Positions 5,199-12,745 are shown, counted from the stretch's first letter. The stretch: 16,452 bases of DNA from an uncultured Bacteroidaceae bacterium (GCA_904502185.1 CAJGDX010000043.1:1-16452); one strand, 5' to 3'. Made by a program: numbers and translations. Notes: generated by a model from the sequence alone, not told the origin.

Positions 5199-8100
5199 AT
5201 GATGAACAGACACGGAATAATATACACGATACTGACATTATTGTTGCTTGCCACAGGTGTGCAGGCACAGACATTCAAGAATATGGACGTAGACATTGAC
5301 TGGACGGTATTCGCCCGCGACAGTGTCACGCCCTACTATCGCTGTTCTGTTCCGTTAGGCGAGGAGTATTCGTGCTTCAGCTACAAAGCCACCATAGAAT
5401 ATCCCGAATTTGTTCCGCTCACACAGAAAGAGATAAAAAAATACCGTCTGAACAACCTTGCCGACACACTGCCCGCGTGGCCGCAGATAGAAACCTCGGT
5501 GGGTGTATCGGCAAAAAGCGGAGTGCTGGACATCAGTTTCACACCCGTGGTGTTTCTGGATGGCCGCTACCAGCGAATAAATTCATTCAAGCTGGTGGTT
5601 GACAAAATTGTTGACGAGAAGGCGCTCGCACGAAAAATGTCGACTCCTGCCACACGCTCAGCCACACGCTACGCAGAGAGTTCGGTGCTTGCCACAGGCA
5701 AATGGGTGAAGATTCGTGTAAAGACAAACGGTGTTTACCGCATAACAAAAAGCGAACTTGCCAAGATGGGCTTCAACGACCCCTCGAAAGTGCGTCTTTT
5801 CGGACGTGGTGGCGAGATTCTGCCCGAGACAGGCATAGGCTACATTGCCGACGACCTGCAGGAGGTACCCATGTGGCGCAACAGCGGCAACCTGCTGTTC
5901 TATGCCAATGGAACAACAAAGTGGAAGTACAGCAACAACGAATATACCCACGAACAGAACTACTATTCGCAGTATAGTTACTACTTTCTGAACCAGACAG
6001 ATGGCGTAGAGCCCATACCCTTCCCCACAGCACAGCGTCCGGAAACAACCGCCATACAGACCACATTCCCCGATTATCTGCTGCACGAAAAAGATGAATT
6101 TTCGCTCTGCACATTCGGACGCACCCTGCTGGAGAACGACGACTTCTCATCGAGCCGCACCAAGAGCTACAACATTACGTTGACAGACATCTCCACGCCG
6201 CGCATCAGAGTGGCAGTATCCTTTGGCAGCAACGCGCTGACAGAAAGCAGCCTCAACATATCGCTGAACAACACTGTCATCGGAAGCCTCAACGTTGGCA
6301 AAGCATCATCGCTGGAGAAGGGCAAGATAACCGAAGGTGCCTATTACGGTTCAACCGACACAGAAAAGGCTACCCTCACATTGAAACAGAATGTAACTTC
6401 GAATAGTGTCAACGGTTTCCTCGATTACATACGAATAACCTACACGCGCAACCTTAAGTTGCGCAGCAATTCGCTGCTCTTCCGCGGCTCGTTCAACAGA
6501 GGTAACGCAATCTTCAAGATTGCAACAGAGAAGTCCGACATAAAGGTGTGGAGAGTGACCGAGCCCGAAGCCATTGCCGAATACAAAGGCGAATATGCCG
6601 ACGGGCACTACGCTGTGGCAGCACCGGCATCCTACAACGATGTATATGTAGCTGTGGATGTAAACGGCAACCACCCATCGGTGGAATTTGTTGGCAGAAT
6701 AGAGAACCAGAATCTGCATGCTCTGGAACAGACAGACATGGTGATAATAGTGCCCTCAAACCGTCTGTTCCTGGAACAGGCCGAGCGACTGGCTGAGATG
6801 CACCGCAGCAGGGACAACATAAAAGTGGCAGTTGTGACAGCCGACCAGGTTTACAACGAATTTTCGTCGGGAACACCCGATGCAACAGCCTACCGCCGTT
6901 TCATGAAGATGTTCTACGACCGCGCCGAAAGCGGCAAAGATGCCCCCAAGTACCTGATGCTGATGGGCGACGCCTTCTCGGACAACCGACTCATCACCTA
7001 CAAGAATCGCCAGCAGGAGGACTATCTGCTGTGCTTCCCCTCGAAAAACTCGGTCAGCACCACCGACTCATATGTCCTCGAGGACTATTTTGGATTCCTT
7101 GACGATGGCGAGGGCAGCAACCACACGACCGACAAGGTGGACCTGGGCATAGGACGTATTCCGGCACAAACCCTTTCGGGAGTGACAGCTGTTGTCGACA
7201 AGATAATAGGATATGCCGAGAACAAAGAGGCAGGTTCGTGGCAGAACAACATTGTGGTGCTTGCCGACGACGGCGACGAGCTAAGCCCCAACTCACACAT
7301 GCGCGATGCAGAGAACATCGCCTCGCTGGTACAGAAGAACAACCCATCGTTCATGGTGAAACGAATCTATTGGGACGACTATCCCATGGTGAAGCTTGCC
7401 ACCGGAAACAGCTACCCTGCCGTGACAGCTGCCATCAACGAGCAGTTGCAGGAGGGCGCACTGATAATGAACTATTCGGGACACGGAAGTGCCAACCTCT
7501 TTTCGCACGAAATGGCATGGAAGGCGTCGGACATGACAGCCTGCACTTCTACTCGTCTGCCCATGTGGGTGACAGCCTCGTGCGACATATCTCCGTTTGA
7601 CATTGGAGACGGCTCAATAGGTGAAGAGGCTATGATGAACCCCGTGGGTGGAGCTGTTGCAATGCTGACAACCACTCGCACCGTATATCAGTCGCACAAC
7701 GCCCTTATAAACAAGGAGTTCATGAAACTCATTCTGTCGCGCGACGCAGAAGGTCGCAAGATTACCATAGGCGATGCTGTGCGCCAGTCCAAAGTAAACC
7801 TCATCTACGGAGCATCGGATCTTTCGACAAACAAACTGCAATATGTACTGCTGGGCGACCCTGCGCTGAAGCTCAATCTCCCCGAATACCGAGCCATAGT
7901 AGACAGTTTCGACGGTGCATCGACAGAGGAGAGCGGCAAGGCAAGTGCAGGCGGACGAATATCCATCGAGGGGCACATAGAGGACCCTGCAGGCTCGCTT
8001 GCCACAGGATTCAACGGAATTATCTCGCCCACCATGTTCGACTACGAAGAGGAGGTAACGACAAGAGACAACACCGACCTTGGAGCATACACATACTATA

Positions 8101-8975
8101 CCCACAAGAGCAAACTCTATTCGGGCAGCGACTCGGTGGTTGCAGGAAAATTCAAGCTGACGATCCCCGTCCCCATGGACATCAGTTACAGCGACCAGGA
8201 GGGACTTCTGAACCTTTATGCTGTGACACACGACCGCAGCCTTGCAGCACAGGGTACCTACAACAACTTTATTGTTGGAGGAACAGCGCCCGACATTACC
8301 GATGACAAGCGAGGCCCTGAAATTACAATGTGGCTGAACACACCGGAATTCCGCAACGACGATGAGGTGAACAGCGCTCCATGCCTGTTTGTCACACTGA
8401 AAGACCTTAACGGCATAAACACCATTGGATCGGGCATCGGTCACGACATTATAGCCATGGTGGACAACAATGCCGAATACACCTTTAACCTGAACAATGC
8501 CTTCAGCGTAGCTGTGGGCGACTACACATCGGGCACGATAGCCTTTCCGCTGCCCGAACTTCCGGCAGGCGAACACACACTGATGGTTCGTGCATGGGAC
8601 TTGCTCAACAACTCATCTACAGCCGTAATCCGTTTCAACGTCGTTCCCGACCTTGCTCCGGAGTTCATGGATATCACGGTAACACCCAATCCCGTTCATC
8701 GTGGCGAGTCGGCCATATTCAAGCTCACGCACAACCGTCCGCAGAGCGAGATTACAGTGACACTCGAACTGCTTAACTTCCAGGGACAGCTGCTGTGGAG
8801 CAACACCGAAGATGCCGTATGCGACGGAATGGTCTACACCTACACATGGAACGTGGCGGCAGCCGGCGGTCAGCCTATACCCACCGGTGTATATCTATAC
8901 CGCGCCAAAGTGTCGGCAGGCGGCAGCACCGAACAGACAAAAACAGGAAAAATTATCATACTGAACAATAAATAA
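5199..8975 (+). CDS. porU: type IX secretion system sortase PorU (C25 gingipain-like)
   Basis: PorU removes the C-terminal signal of type IX cargo at the cell surface and helps attach the mature proteins to anionic lipopolysaccharide. The 1258-residue protein has a signal peptide (about 1-23, ending GVQA), a large N-terminal beta-rich region, and a C25 peptidase domain at about 513-897. His762 lies in NYSGHGS and the nucleophile Cys795 in TASCDISPFD. Their spacing of 33 residues equals that of the gingipain R catalytic pair. Further motifs are YLMLMGDAF and LLGDPALKLN. Ig-like regions and a C-terminal beta domain (about 1160-1258, VTPNPVHRGES ... PTGVYLYRAKV) resemble the T9SS C-terminal domain that PorU is known to retain. 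Two tandem ATGs (5199, 5202) are possible starts. It is somewhat longer than Porphyromonas PorU, as I recall its length, and follows the FAH gene by 6 nt. Confidence 0.96.
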   Translation: MMNRHGIIYTILTLLLLATGVQAQTFKNMDVDIDWTVFARDSVTPYYRCSVPLGEEYSCFSYKATIEYPEFVPLTQKEIKKYRLNNLADTLPAWPQIETSVGVSAKSGVLDISFTPVVFLDGRYQRINSFKLVVDKIVDEKALARKMSTPATRSATRYAESSVLATGKWVKIRVKTNGVYRITKSELAKMGFNDPSKVRLFGRGGEILPETGIGYIADDLQEVPMWRNSGNLLFYANGTTKWKYSNNEYTHEQNYYSQYSYYFLNQTDGVEPIPFPTAQRPETTAIQTTFPDYLLHEKDEFSLCTFGRTLLENDDFSSSRTKSYNITLTDISTPRIRVAVSFGSNALTESSLNISLNNTVIGSLNVGKASSLEKGKITEGAYYGSTDTEKATLTLKQNVTSNSVNGFLDYIRITYTRNLKLRSNSLLFRGSFNRGNAIFKIATEKSDIKVWRVTEPEAIAEYKGEYADGHYAVAAPASYNDVYVAVDVNGNHPSVEFVGRIENQNLHALEQTDMVIIVPSNRLFLEQAERLAEMHRSRDNIKVAVVTADQVYNEFSSGTPDATAYRRFMKMFYDRAESGKDAPKYLMLMGDAFSDNRLITYKNRQQEDYLLCFPSKNSVSTTDSYVLEDYFGFLDDGEGSNHTTDKVDLGIGRIPAQTLSGVTAVVDKIIGYAENKEAGSWQNNIVVLADDGDELSPNSHMRDAENIASLVQKNNPSFMVKRIYWDDYPMVKLATGNSYPAVTAAINEQLQEGALIMNYSGHGSANLFSHEMAWKASDMTACTSTRLPMWVTASCDISPFDIGDGSIGEEAMMNPVGGAVAMLTTTRTVYQSHNALINKEFMKLILSRDAEGRKITIGDAVRQSKVNLIYGASDLSTNKLQYVLLGDPALKLNLPEYRAIVDSFDGASTEESGKASAGGRISIEGHIEDPAGSLATGFNGIISPTMFDYEEEVTTRDNTDLGAYTYYTHKSKLYSGSDSVVAGKFKLTIPVPMDISYSDQEGLLNLYAVTHDRSLAAQGTYNNFIVGGTAPDITDDKRGPEITMWLNTPEFRNDDEVNSAPCLFVTLKDLNGINTIGSGIGHDIIAMVDNNAEYTFNLNNAFSVAVGDYTSGTIAFPLPELPAGEHTLMVRAWDLLNNSSTAVIRFNVVPDLAPEFMDITVTPNPVHRGESAIFKLTHNRPQSEITVTLELLNFQGQLLWSNTEDAVCDGMVYTYTWNVAAAGGQPIPTGVYLYRAKVSAGGSTEQTKTGKIIILNNK

Positions 8976-9014
8976 TGAATTTTCAAGTTTTATAAGAACA
9001 AACATACTGAAACA

Positions 9015-10199
9015 ATGATAAAGAACAAGACACTGCTTACACTCATAGGATTGCTGCTGATGGTACCTGCCATGGCGCAAAAGAATCTTTTCAACCCCGT
9101 ACACACAGGTGTAACATCGCTCTCCATTGCCCCCGACGCACGAGGAGGTGCCATGGGTGACATCGGTTGTGCCACCGACCCCGACGTAAATTCACAATAC
9201 TGGAACCCTGCAAAATATCCCTTTAACATTGCACGTGCAGGTGCATCGCTGTCGTACACACCCTGGTTGCGCCAGTTGGTAAAGGACATCGACCTTGCAT
9301 ACGTTTCGGGGTTTTACCGCATAGGAGACTACTCTGCGGTAAGTTCGTCGCTGACATACTTCTCGCTTGGCGAGGTGATTGCCGACCAATACACCATCAA
9401 ACCCTACGAGCTTGCATTTGACGTGGCATACTCGCGCATGTTGTCGGAAACATTCTCGGCAGCCGTAGCACTGCGCTTCATCTACTCCGACCTGCAATAC
9501 AACTACGAAGAGGATGTTACAGCCGGAAGCGCCTTTGCAGCCGACGTTGCAATGTACTACAACAATTATGTGATAATGGGCAACCGCGAGTGTCTGCTGG
9601 GATTGGGTATGAATGTATCCAACATCGGTAGCAAAATTTCTTACGACGGCGGTTCCACCAACCAGTTTATCCCCACCAATCTGCGTCTGGGAGTATCGTT
9701 GCTGATGCCTATCGACGAATACAACACCATTTCGTTCAGCGCCGACCTTAACAAGCTGCTTGTTCCCACCCGCCCCACATACTCGCAGTTCCTGCAGGAG
9801 GAGGGTTACCCCGCGGACGACAACAGCCGCTACTCGGAGTATCAGACATGGCTGGAGTCTACCGGTTACAACGACATTTCACCTATTTCGGGAATCTTCA
9901 AGTCCTTCTCTGACGCCCCAGGCGGATTCAGCGAAGAGCTTAAAGAGATTTACGGAGGTATCGGTATAGAATATTGCTACAACAACCAGTTCTCGCTGCG
10001 TGGCGGTTACCACTACGAGAATGAGTATAAGGGAAACAGAAAATACTACACATTGGGAGCCGGATTCAAGATGAACGTATTCTCACTGGATGCAGCCTAT
10101 CTTATCTCTGCTGCACAGAGCAATCCCCTGGACCAGACGCTCCGTTTCTCACTCTCTTTCGACATGGATGGCTTAAAAGACCTCCTGGGACGCAGATAA
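9015..10199 (+). CDS. porV: type IX secretion system outer-membrane protein PorV (LptO)
   Basis: PorV is a FadL-like 14-stranded outer-membrane barrel that collects cargo from the SprA translocon and passes it to PorU in the attachment complex with PorQ and PorZ. The 394-residue protein starts with a signal peptide (about 1-21, ending PAMA). The characteristic PorV/PorQ-family N-terminus follows: NPVHTGVTSLSIAPDARGGAMGD, then NSQYWNPAKYPF. Alternating hydrophobic strands run to the C-terminal LRFSLSFDMDGLKDLLGRR. The ATG at 9015 is 39 nt after the porU stop and no promoter motif is seen in the gap, so it is probably in the rex-FAH-porU-porV transcript. Length is normal and no truncation is seen. 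Confidence 0.95.
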   Translation: MIKNKTLLTLIGLLLMVPAMAQKNLFNPVHTGVTSLSIAPDARGGAMGDIGCATDPDVNSQYWNPAKYPFNIARAGASLSYTPWLRQLVKDIDLAYVSGFYRIGDYSAVSSSLTYFSLGEVIADQYTIKPYELAFDVAYSRMLSETFSAAVALRFIYSDLQYNYEEDVTAGSAFAADVAMYYNNYVIMGNRECLLGLGMNVSNIGSKISYDGGSTNQFIPTNLRLGVSLLMPIDEYNTISFSADLNKLLVPTRPTYSQFLQEEGYPADDNSRYSEYQTWLESTGYNDISPISGIFKSFSDAPGGFSEELKEIYGGIGIEYCYNNQFSLRGGYHYENEYKGNRKYYTLGAGFKMNVFSLDAAYLISAAQSNPLDQTLRFSLSFDMDGLKDLLGRR

Positions 10200-10211
10200 T
10201 TTGCAGATAAT
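10192..10211 (+). repeat. short direct repeat GCAGATAAT x2 at the porV stop
   Basis: GCAGATAAT occurs at 10192-10200, containing the porV TAA stop, and again at 10203-10211. It is probably a small tandem duplication just past the coding end. No function is apparent. Confidence 0.4.
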
Positions 10212-10234
10212 TAGTAAATAGAGAATAAAGAGAG

Positions 10235-10242
10235 TATATTTG
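10235..10242 (+). promoter_or_regulatory. promoter -7 element (TATATTTG) for ispF
   Basis: TATATTTG is an exact TAnnTTTG match 30 nt upstream of the ispF ATG at 10273, so ispF probably has its own start site near 10250 even though it points the same way as porV. No convincing -33 TTTG lies at the expected distance; one at 10200-10203 is about ten bases too far away. Confidence 0.6.
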
Positions 10243-10272
10243 CGACCTTAACAGAAAAAAAACAGACTGATT

Positions 10273-10746
10273 ATGATTAGAGTAGGATTCGGATACGATG
10301 TACACCGCTTGGTGGAAGGACGCGATTTTTGGATGGGTGGAGTGAAGATACCCTATAAATATGGCCTCGATGGTCACTCGGATGCAGATGTTCTCATTCA
10401 CGCCATCTGCGACGCAATGCTGGGTGCGGCAAACATGGGCGACATTGGTCACCAGTTCCCCGACACTTCGGATGAGTTCCTGGGAATAGACAGCAAGATA
10501 TTGCTGAAACGCACAAACGAACTTATTGCCGGCAAAGGCTACAAACTGGGAAACATTGATGCTACAATAGCAGCCCAGCAGCCTAAGTTAAGCCCTTACA
10601 TTCCCCACATGCGACAGATTTTGGCAGAGGTACTCGGTGTTGACGAGGATGCAGTTTCCATCAAGGCTACAACCACCGAGAGACTCGGATTCGAGGGACG
10701 CAAAGAGGGTATTTCGGCCTATGCGGTTGTACTTATCGAAAAATAG
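10273..10746 (+). CDS. ispF: 2-C-methyl-D-erythritol 2,4-cyclodiphosphate synthase
   Basis: IspF makes the cyclic diphosphate intermediate of the MEP isoprenoid pathway with release of CMP, as a cytoplasmic homotrimer. The 157-residue protein has the metal ligands Asp9 and His11 in GYDVH and His43 in GHSDADVLIHAICDA, the MGDIGHQFPDTS loop, and the C-terminal TTTERLGFEGRKEGI signature that contacts the nucleotide. Length is normal and all ligands are present. It follows porV after 73 nt and has its own promoter motif. I recall the same porU-porV-ispF order in Porphyromonas, so this is likely conserved Bacteroidales synteny rather than a functional pairing. Confidence 0.97.
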   Translation: MIRVGFGYDVHRLVEGRDFWMGGVKIPYKYGLDGHSDADVLIHAICDAMLGAANMGDIGHQFPDTSDEFLGIDSKILLKRTNELIAGKGYKLGNIDATIAAQQPKLSPYIPHMRQILAEVLGVDEDAVSIKATTTERLGFEGRKEGISAYAVVLIEK

Positions 10747-10780
10747 GAATAGAGCAGCAACGCTTTCAGGCAGGGTGGGA

Positions 10781-11578
10781 ATGTTTCTCACCCTCCTCTC
10801 TTTTATGTCGATACTCGTTTCGTGTGCATCGCTCTCGCACTACAAAGGTGTGGGACGCATACGCAGATACACCATCAGCGACAGCCGACTGCCCGAACCG
10901 TTCGACGGCAAGAGCATAGCTTTTATTTCGGACACGCACTACCCCAGCAAGTTCACTCGCAAACGGCTGGCAAATGTCACACGAGCGCTTGACGATCTTG
11001 CACCCGACCTGCTGCTGTTGGGTGGCGACTATGTTACATCACCGGCGTATGCCGATGAACTTTTCGCCGCGCTTGGCAGCAATGCCACACGCTACGGCAA
11101 ATATGCCGTTCCCGGCAACCACGACACGGGAATCTGCGACGAGCTTGAAAAGTCGATGATGCAGCATGGAATAAGATTGTTGAAAAACGAGGCAGACACA
11201 CTGCACGATGGTGGCTCTGAAATATATGTCTGTGGCATAAAGGATTACGACACCACCCTGCTGCCCGAATGGGTTAAGGAACACACCGACTCGGGATTCA
11301 CGATAATTCTTGCACACTCACCCGACTATGCACAGGACACCCGATTGCAAACGGCTGCACTTGTTCTGTCGGGACACACCCACGGCGGTCAGGTGACACT
11401 GCTGGGGCTGTATGCGCCTGTCAACCATTCACACTACGGGCGACGTTTCCTCTCGGGACTGAGCAAGACAGATAGCGGAGTTCCGGTTATTACATCCAAC
11501 GGATTGGGAACATCGCGCAGGAAGATACGCTTTTGCGCTCCCAGCGACATTATATTCGTTACACTTAAAAAGGAATGA
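10781..11578 (+). CDS. membrane-anchored metallophosphoesterase (YkuE/YaeI-like)
   Basis: This 265-residue calcineurin-like phosphoesterase carries all the dinuclear-metal motifs in order: SDTH (Asp51, His53), GGDY (Asp83), GNHD (Asn113, His114), AHSPD (His179) and GHTHGG (His199, His201). The subfamily acts on membrane-associated phosphodiester or pyrophosphate substrates such as UDP-diacylglucosamine or phospholipids; the actual substrate is unknown. The frame is open from 10637 inside ispF, but I chose the ATG at 10781. The protein then begins with a hydrophobic helix and a plausible lipobox (ILVSC, Cys15), and avoids a long overlap with ispF. It lies 34 nt after ispF and overlaps the next gene by 4 nt (ATGA), so the two are coupled. 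Confidence 0.88.
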   Translation: MFLTLLSFMSILVSCASLSHYKGVGRIRRYTISDSRLPEPFDGKSIAFISDTHYPSKFTRKRLANVTRALDDLAPDLLLLGGDYVTSPAYADELFAALGSNATRYGKYAVPGNHDTGICDELEKSMMQHGIRLLKNEADTLHDGGSEIYVCGIKDYDTTLLPEWVKEHTDSGFTIILAHSPDYAQDTRLQTAALVLSGHTHGGQVTLLGLYAPVNHSHYGRRFLSGLSKTDSGVPVITSNGLGTSRRKIRFCAPSDIIFVTLKKE

Positions 11579-11805
11579 CAGATAAGATGGTAATGCATCA
11601 CATAATTCAAACACTGTTCCTGCTGGCAGGATTGACAGCGCTGTTGGCAGCCATATTCAATTGGAAGTGGCTTTTCGAGTCAGAGAATGCTGCGCCTGTC
11701 GTAAAGTTCCTCGGACGCAAAGGCAGCCGCTACTTCTATGGCATCATAGGAGTGCTGCTTATTGTTGCAGCCATCTGTTTCTGGTACAAAATATCGAAAT
11801 ACTAA
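11575..11805 (+). CDS. small two-helix membrane protein, Imm17-like
   Basis: This 76-residue protein has two hydrophobic helices (about 9-27 and 55-71) flanking a short loop, NWKWLFESENAAPVVKFLGRKGSRYFYG. The pattern (FNWxWxF, a Gly-Arg-x-x-x-RxFY segment, second helix) resembles the Imm17 family of predicted immunity proteins common in Bacteroidota. The assignment is from memory of the family and is moderate. The ATG at 11575 overlaps the metallophosphoesterase stop by 4 nt; a second in-frame ATG at 11587 could be the true start. No toxin gene is nearby, so immunity is not supported by context. It may instead be a membrane partner of the phosphoesterase. Confidence 0.7.
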   Translation: MTDKMVMHHIIQTLFLLAGLTALLAAIFNWKWLFESENAAPVVKFLGRKGSRYFYGIIGVLLIVAAICFWYKISKY

Positions 11806-11822
11806 ATAAGAGGGAAGCACTG

Positions 11823-12122
11823 TCAATACAGATGCATCAGAACCGGCTCTACCCTTGCCTCGGAGGGCCAATATGGCAGGTAGAGCAGCAGACAGGGAGC
11901 CGTCACTTCCTGCGGCCATTCTATCCTGTTCACATGTTCGAAGGATGGAAGGCCGAATGCAAACGAACGTCCGTAGAGCAGTATGGCACAGCGCGACTTG
12001 TCGTACTGCCACAAGCCGCCGCCATAGGGGCATGTTTCGCCCCACTCCAAAAGTTCGCGATGCTGATAGACCTTTCCGAACTTCAGCACTCCATCGCCTG
12101 TTATAATGAATTTCTGATACAT
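11823..12122 (-). CDS. conserved-looking hypothetical protein downstream of crcB
   Basis: I do not recognise a named family for this 99-residue protein. It has no signal peptide or membrane helix and is rich in aromatic residues. Its core, GGGLWQYDKSRCAILLYGRSFAFGLPSF (about 34-61), reads like a compact beta-sheet protein. I have an impression of short Bacteroidales proteins with a similar pattern, in which an HRELL segment is followed by GGG-W and an LYG-S-FG-P stretch. It starts 7 nt after the crcB stop, so it is very likely co-transcribed with the fluoride channel. Its stop is only 17 nt from that of the Imm17-like gene on the other strand. Plus-strand frames across the same stretch have low-complexity, arginine- and cysteine-rich translations and look like shadows. 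Confidence 0.65.
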   Translation of the reverse strand: MYQKFIITGDGVLKFGKVYQHRELLEWGETCPYGGGLWQYDKSRCAILLYGRSFAFGLPSFEHVNRIEWPQEVTAPCLLLYLPYWPSEARVEPVLMHLY

Positions 12123-12129
12123 ACCTCAG

Positions 12130-12501
12130 TTATTTGACAAGAATAAAGCCCAACGCCACCAACGCAATACCGGCAGCCACACTGACACCTGCGTAGCACA
12201 GAAATCCGCCGGTGTTTCCATTCTGAAGCATCTGAAGGCTCTCGTTGGCAAATGTCGAGAAGGTGGTAAACCCGCCGCAAAGACCGGTAGTGAGCAACAG
12301 GCAGGCAGGATGCGTAGTTGAGCCGAAACGGGCAAAAAGTGCATACAACACTCCAATAAGGAAACATCCCAAAAGATTTACTGTAAGCGTTGCCCATGGG
12401 AATGACCCCGTACAGCAGGGACGCATCACTGTGGAGAGAAGATAGCGCAAAGCACCTCCTACGAAACTTCCTATTGCAACAATCAGTATGGACTTAAACA
12501 T
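12130..12501 (-). CDS. crcB: fluoride-specific ion channel CrcB/Fluc
   Basis: CrcB exports fluoride across the inner membrane as an antiparallel dual-topology homodimer. The 123-residue protein has four predicted transmembrane helices and the family motifs: GGALRY (15-20), the pore-lining asparagine in TVNLLGCF (Asn42), and GLCGGFTTFSTF (73-84), which holds the Phe-box phenylalanines and the central Na+ site region. It occurs as a single gene, which fits the homodimeric type. The start at 12501 follows a TAnnTTTG promoter by about 33 nt. That leader is too short for a fluoride riboswitch, and I see no riboswitch motif. The 99-residue gene follows after 7 nt. Confidence 0.95.
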   Translation of the reverse strand: MFKSILIVAIGSFVGGALRYLLSTVMRPCCTGSFPWATLTVNLLGCFLIGVLYALFARFGSTTHPACLLLTTGLCGGFTTFSTFANESLQMLQNGNTGGFLCYAGVSVAAGIALVALGFILVK

Positions 12502-12533
12502 CTTTTATTGATTCTATTGAATTTCTTCTCCTG

Positions 12534-12541
12534 CAAAGATA
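12534..12541 (-). promoter_or_regulatory. promoter -7 element (TATCTTTG) for crcB
   Basis: The minus strand reads TATCTTTG, an exact TAnnTTTG match. Transcription would start near 12527, leaving about 26 nt of leader before the crcB ATG. The upstream -33 region shows only TTTC-type matches. Confidence 0.6.
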
Positions 12542-12557
12542 GCCAGAAACGAGCGAG

Positions 12558-12583
12558 AAATATCAAGCTTTGCTTGAATATTT
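12558..12583. repeat. hairpin-forming inverted repeat upstream of the crcB promoter
   Basis: AAATATCAAGC (12558-12568) pairs with GCTTG plus ATATTT (12572-12576, 12578-12583) around a TTT loop, giving 11 bp with a single bulged A. It lies just upstream of the crcB -7 element, across its -33 position, and before the fabG promoter. Because it is outside both predicted transcripts, an operator or an upstream terminator-like element is more likely than an RNA structure. Confidence 0.5.
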
Positions 12584-12711
12584 ATCGAAGCGAGTGAAAT
12601 CCTATACAAGCATTTCACATTTAAAAACAAAAATAACTACTTTCAAGAGCAAACGGATTCTATGTTATTCAATATTTTATTCGACTATTTTTCTTGTGTG
12701 CGAAAAATGCG

Positions 12712-12719
12712 TATCTTCG
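12712..12719 (+). promoter_or_regulatory. promoter -7 element (TATCTTCG) for fabG
   Basis: TATCTTCG differs from TAnnTTTG at one position and lies 66 nt before the fabG ATG. A TTTC/CTTG stretch at about 12690-12698 could serve as the -33 element. The predicted start, near 12726, coincides with the left edge of a perfect hairpin at 12727-12745. Confidence 0.45.
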
Positions 12720-12726
12720 CATCAAG

Positions 12727-12745
12727 AAATATCCGAAGGATATTT
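12727..12745 (+). other. perfect 8-bp hairpin at the predicted 5' end of fabG mRNA
   Basis: AAATATCC (12727-12734) pairs with GGATATTT (12738-12745) around a GAA triloop. If transcription starts near 12726, the fabG transcript would begin with this hairpin, which could protect it from 5'-dependent decay. It is too short and has no following T tract to be a terminator. Binding of a dimeric regulator to the DNA palindrome is the alternative. Confidence 0.5.

Noticed and set aside
7614..8576. Minus-strand 320-residue open frame inside porU
   Set aside because: The translation is cysteine- and valine-rich with no domain pattern, while the plus-strand frame has clear PorU motifs throughout. It is an antisense shadow.
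10637..10780. Upstream extension of the metallophosphoesterase frame into ispF
   Set aside because: The extra 48 residues are basic and low in structure, overlap the conserved end of ispF, and would bury the signal or anchor helix that starts at 10781.
11661..12137. Plus-strand 158-residue open frame across the end of the Imm17-like gene and the crcB partner gene
   Set aside because: It starts inside the Imm17-like gene in another frame, and the minus-strand 99-residue frame over the same stretch reads as a more protein-like sequence placed 7 nt after crcB.
12502..12600. Fluoride riboswitch before crcB
   Set aside because: The promoter motif leaves a leader of about 26 nt, and I find no GGxGAUGG-type conserved segment on the minus strand.
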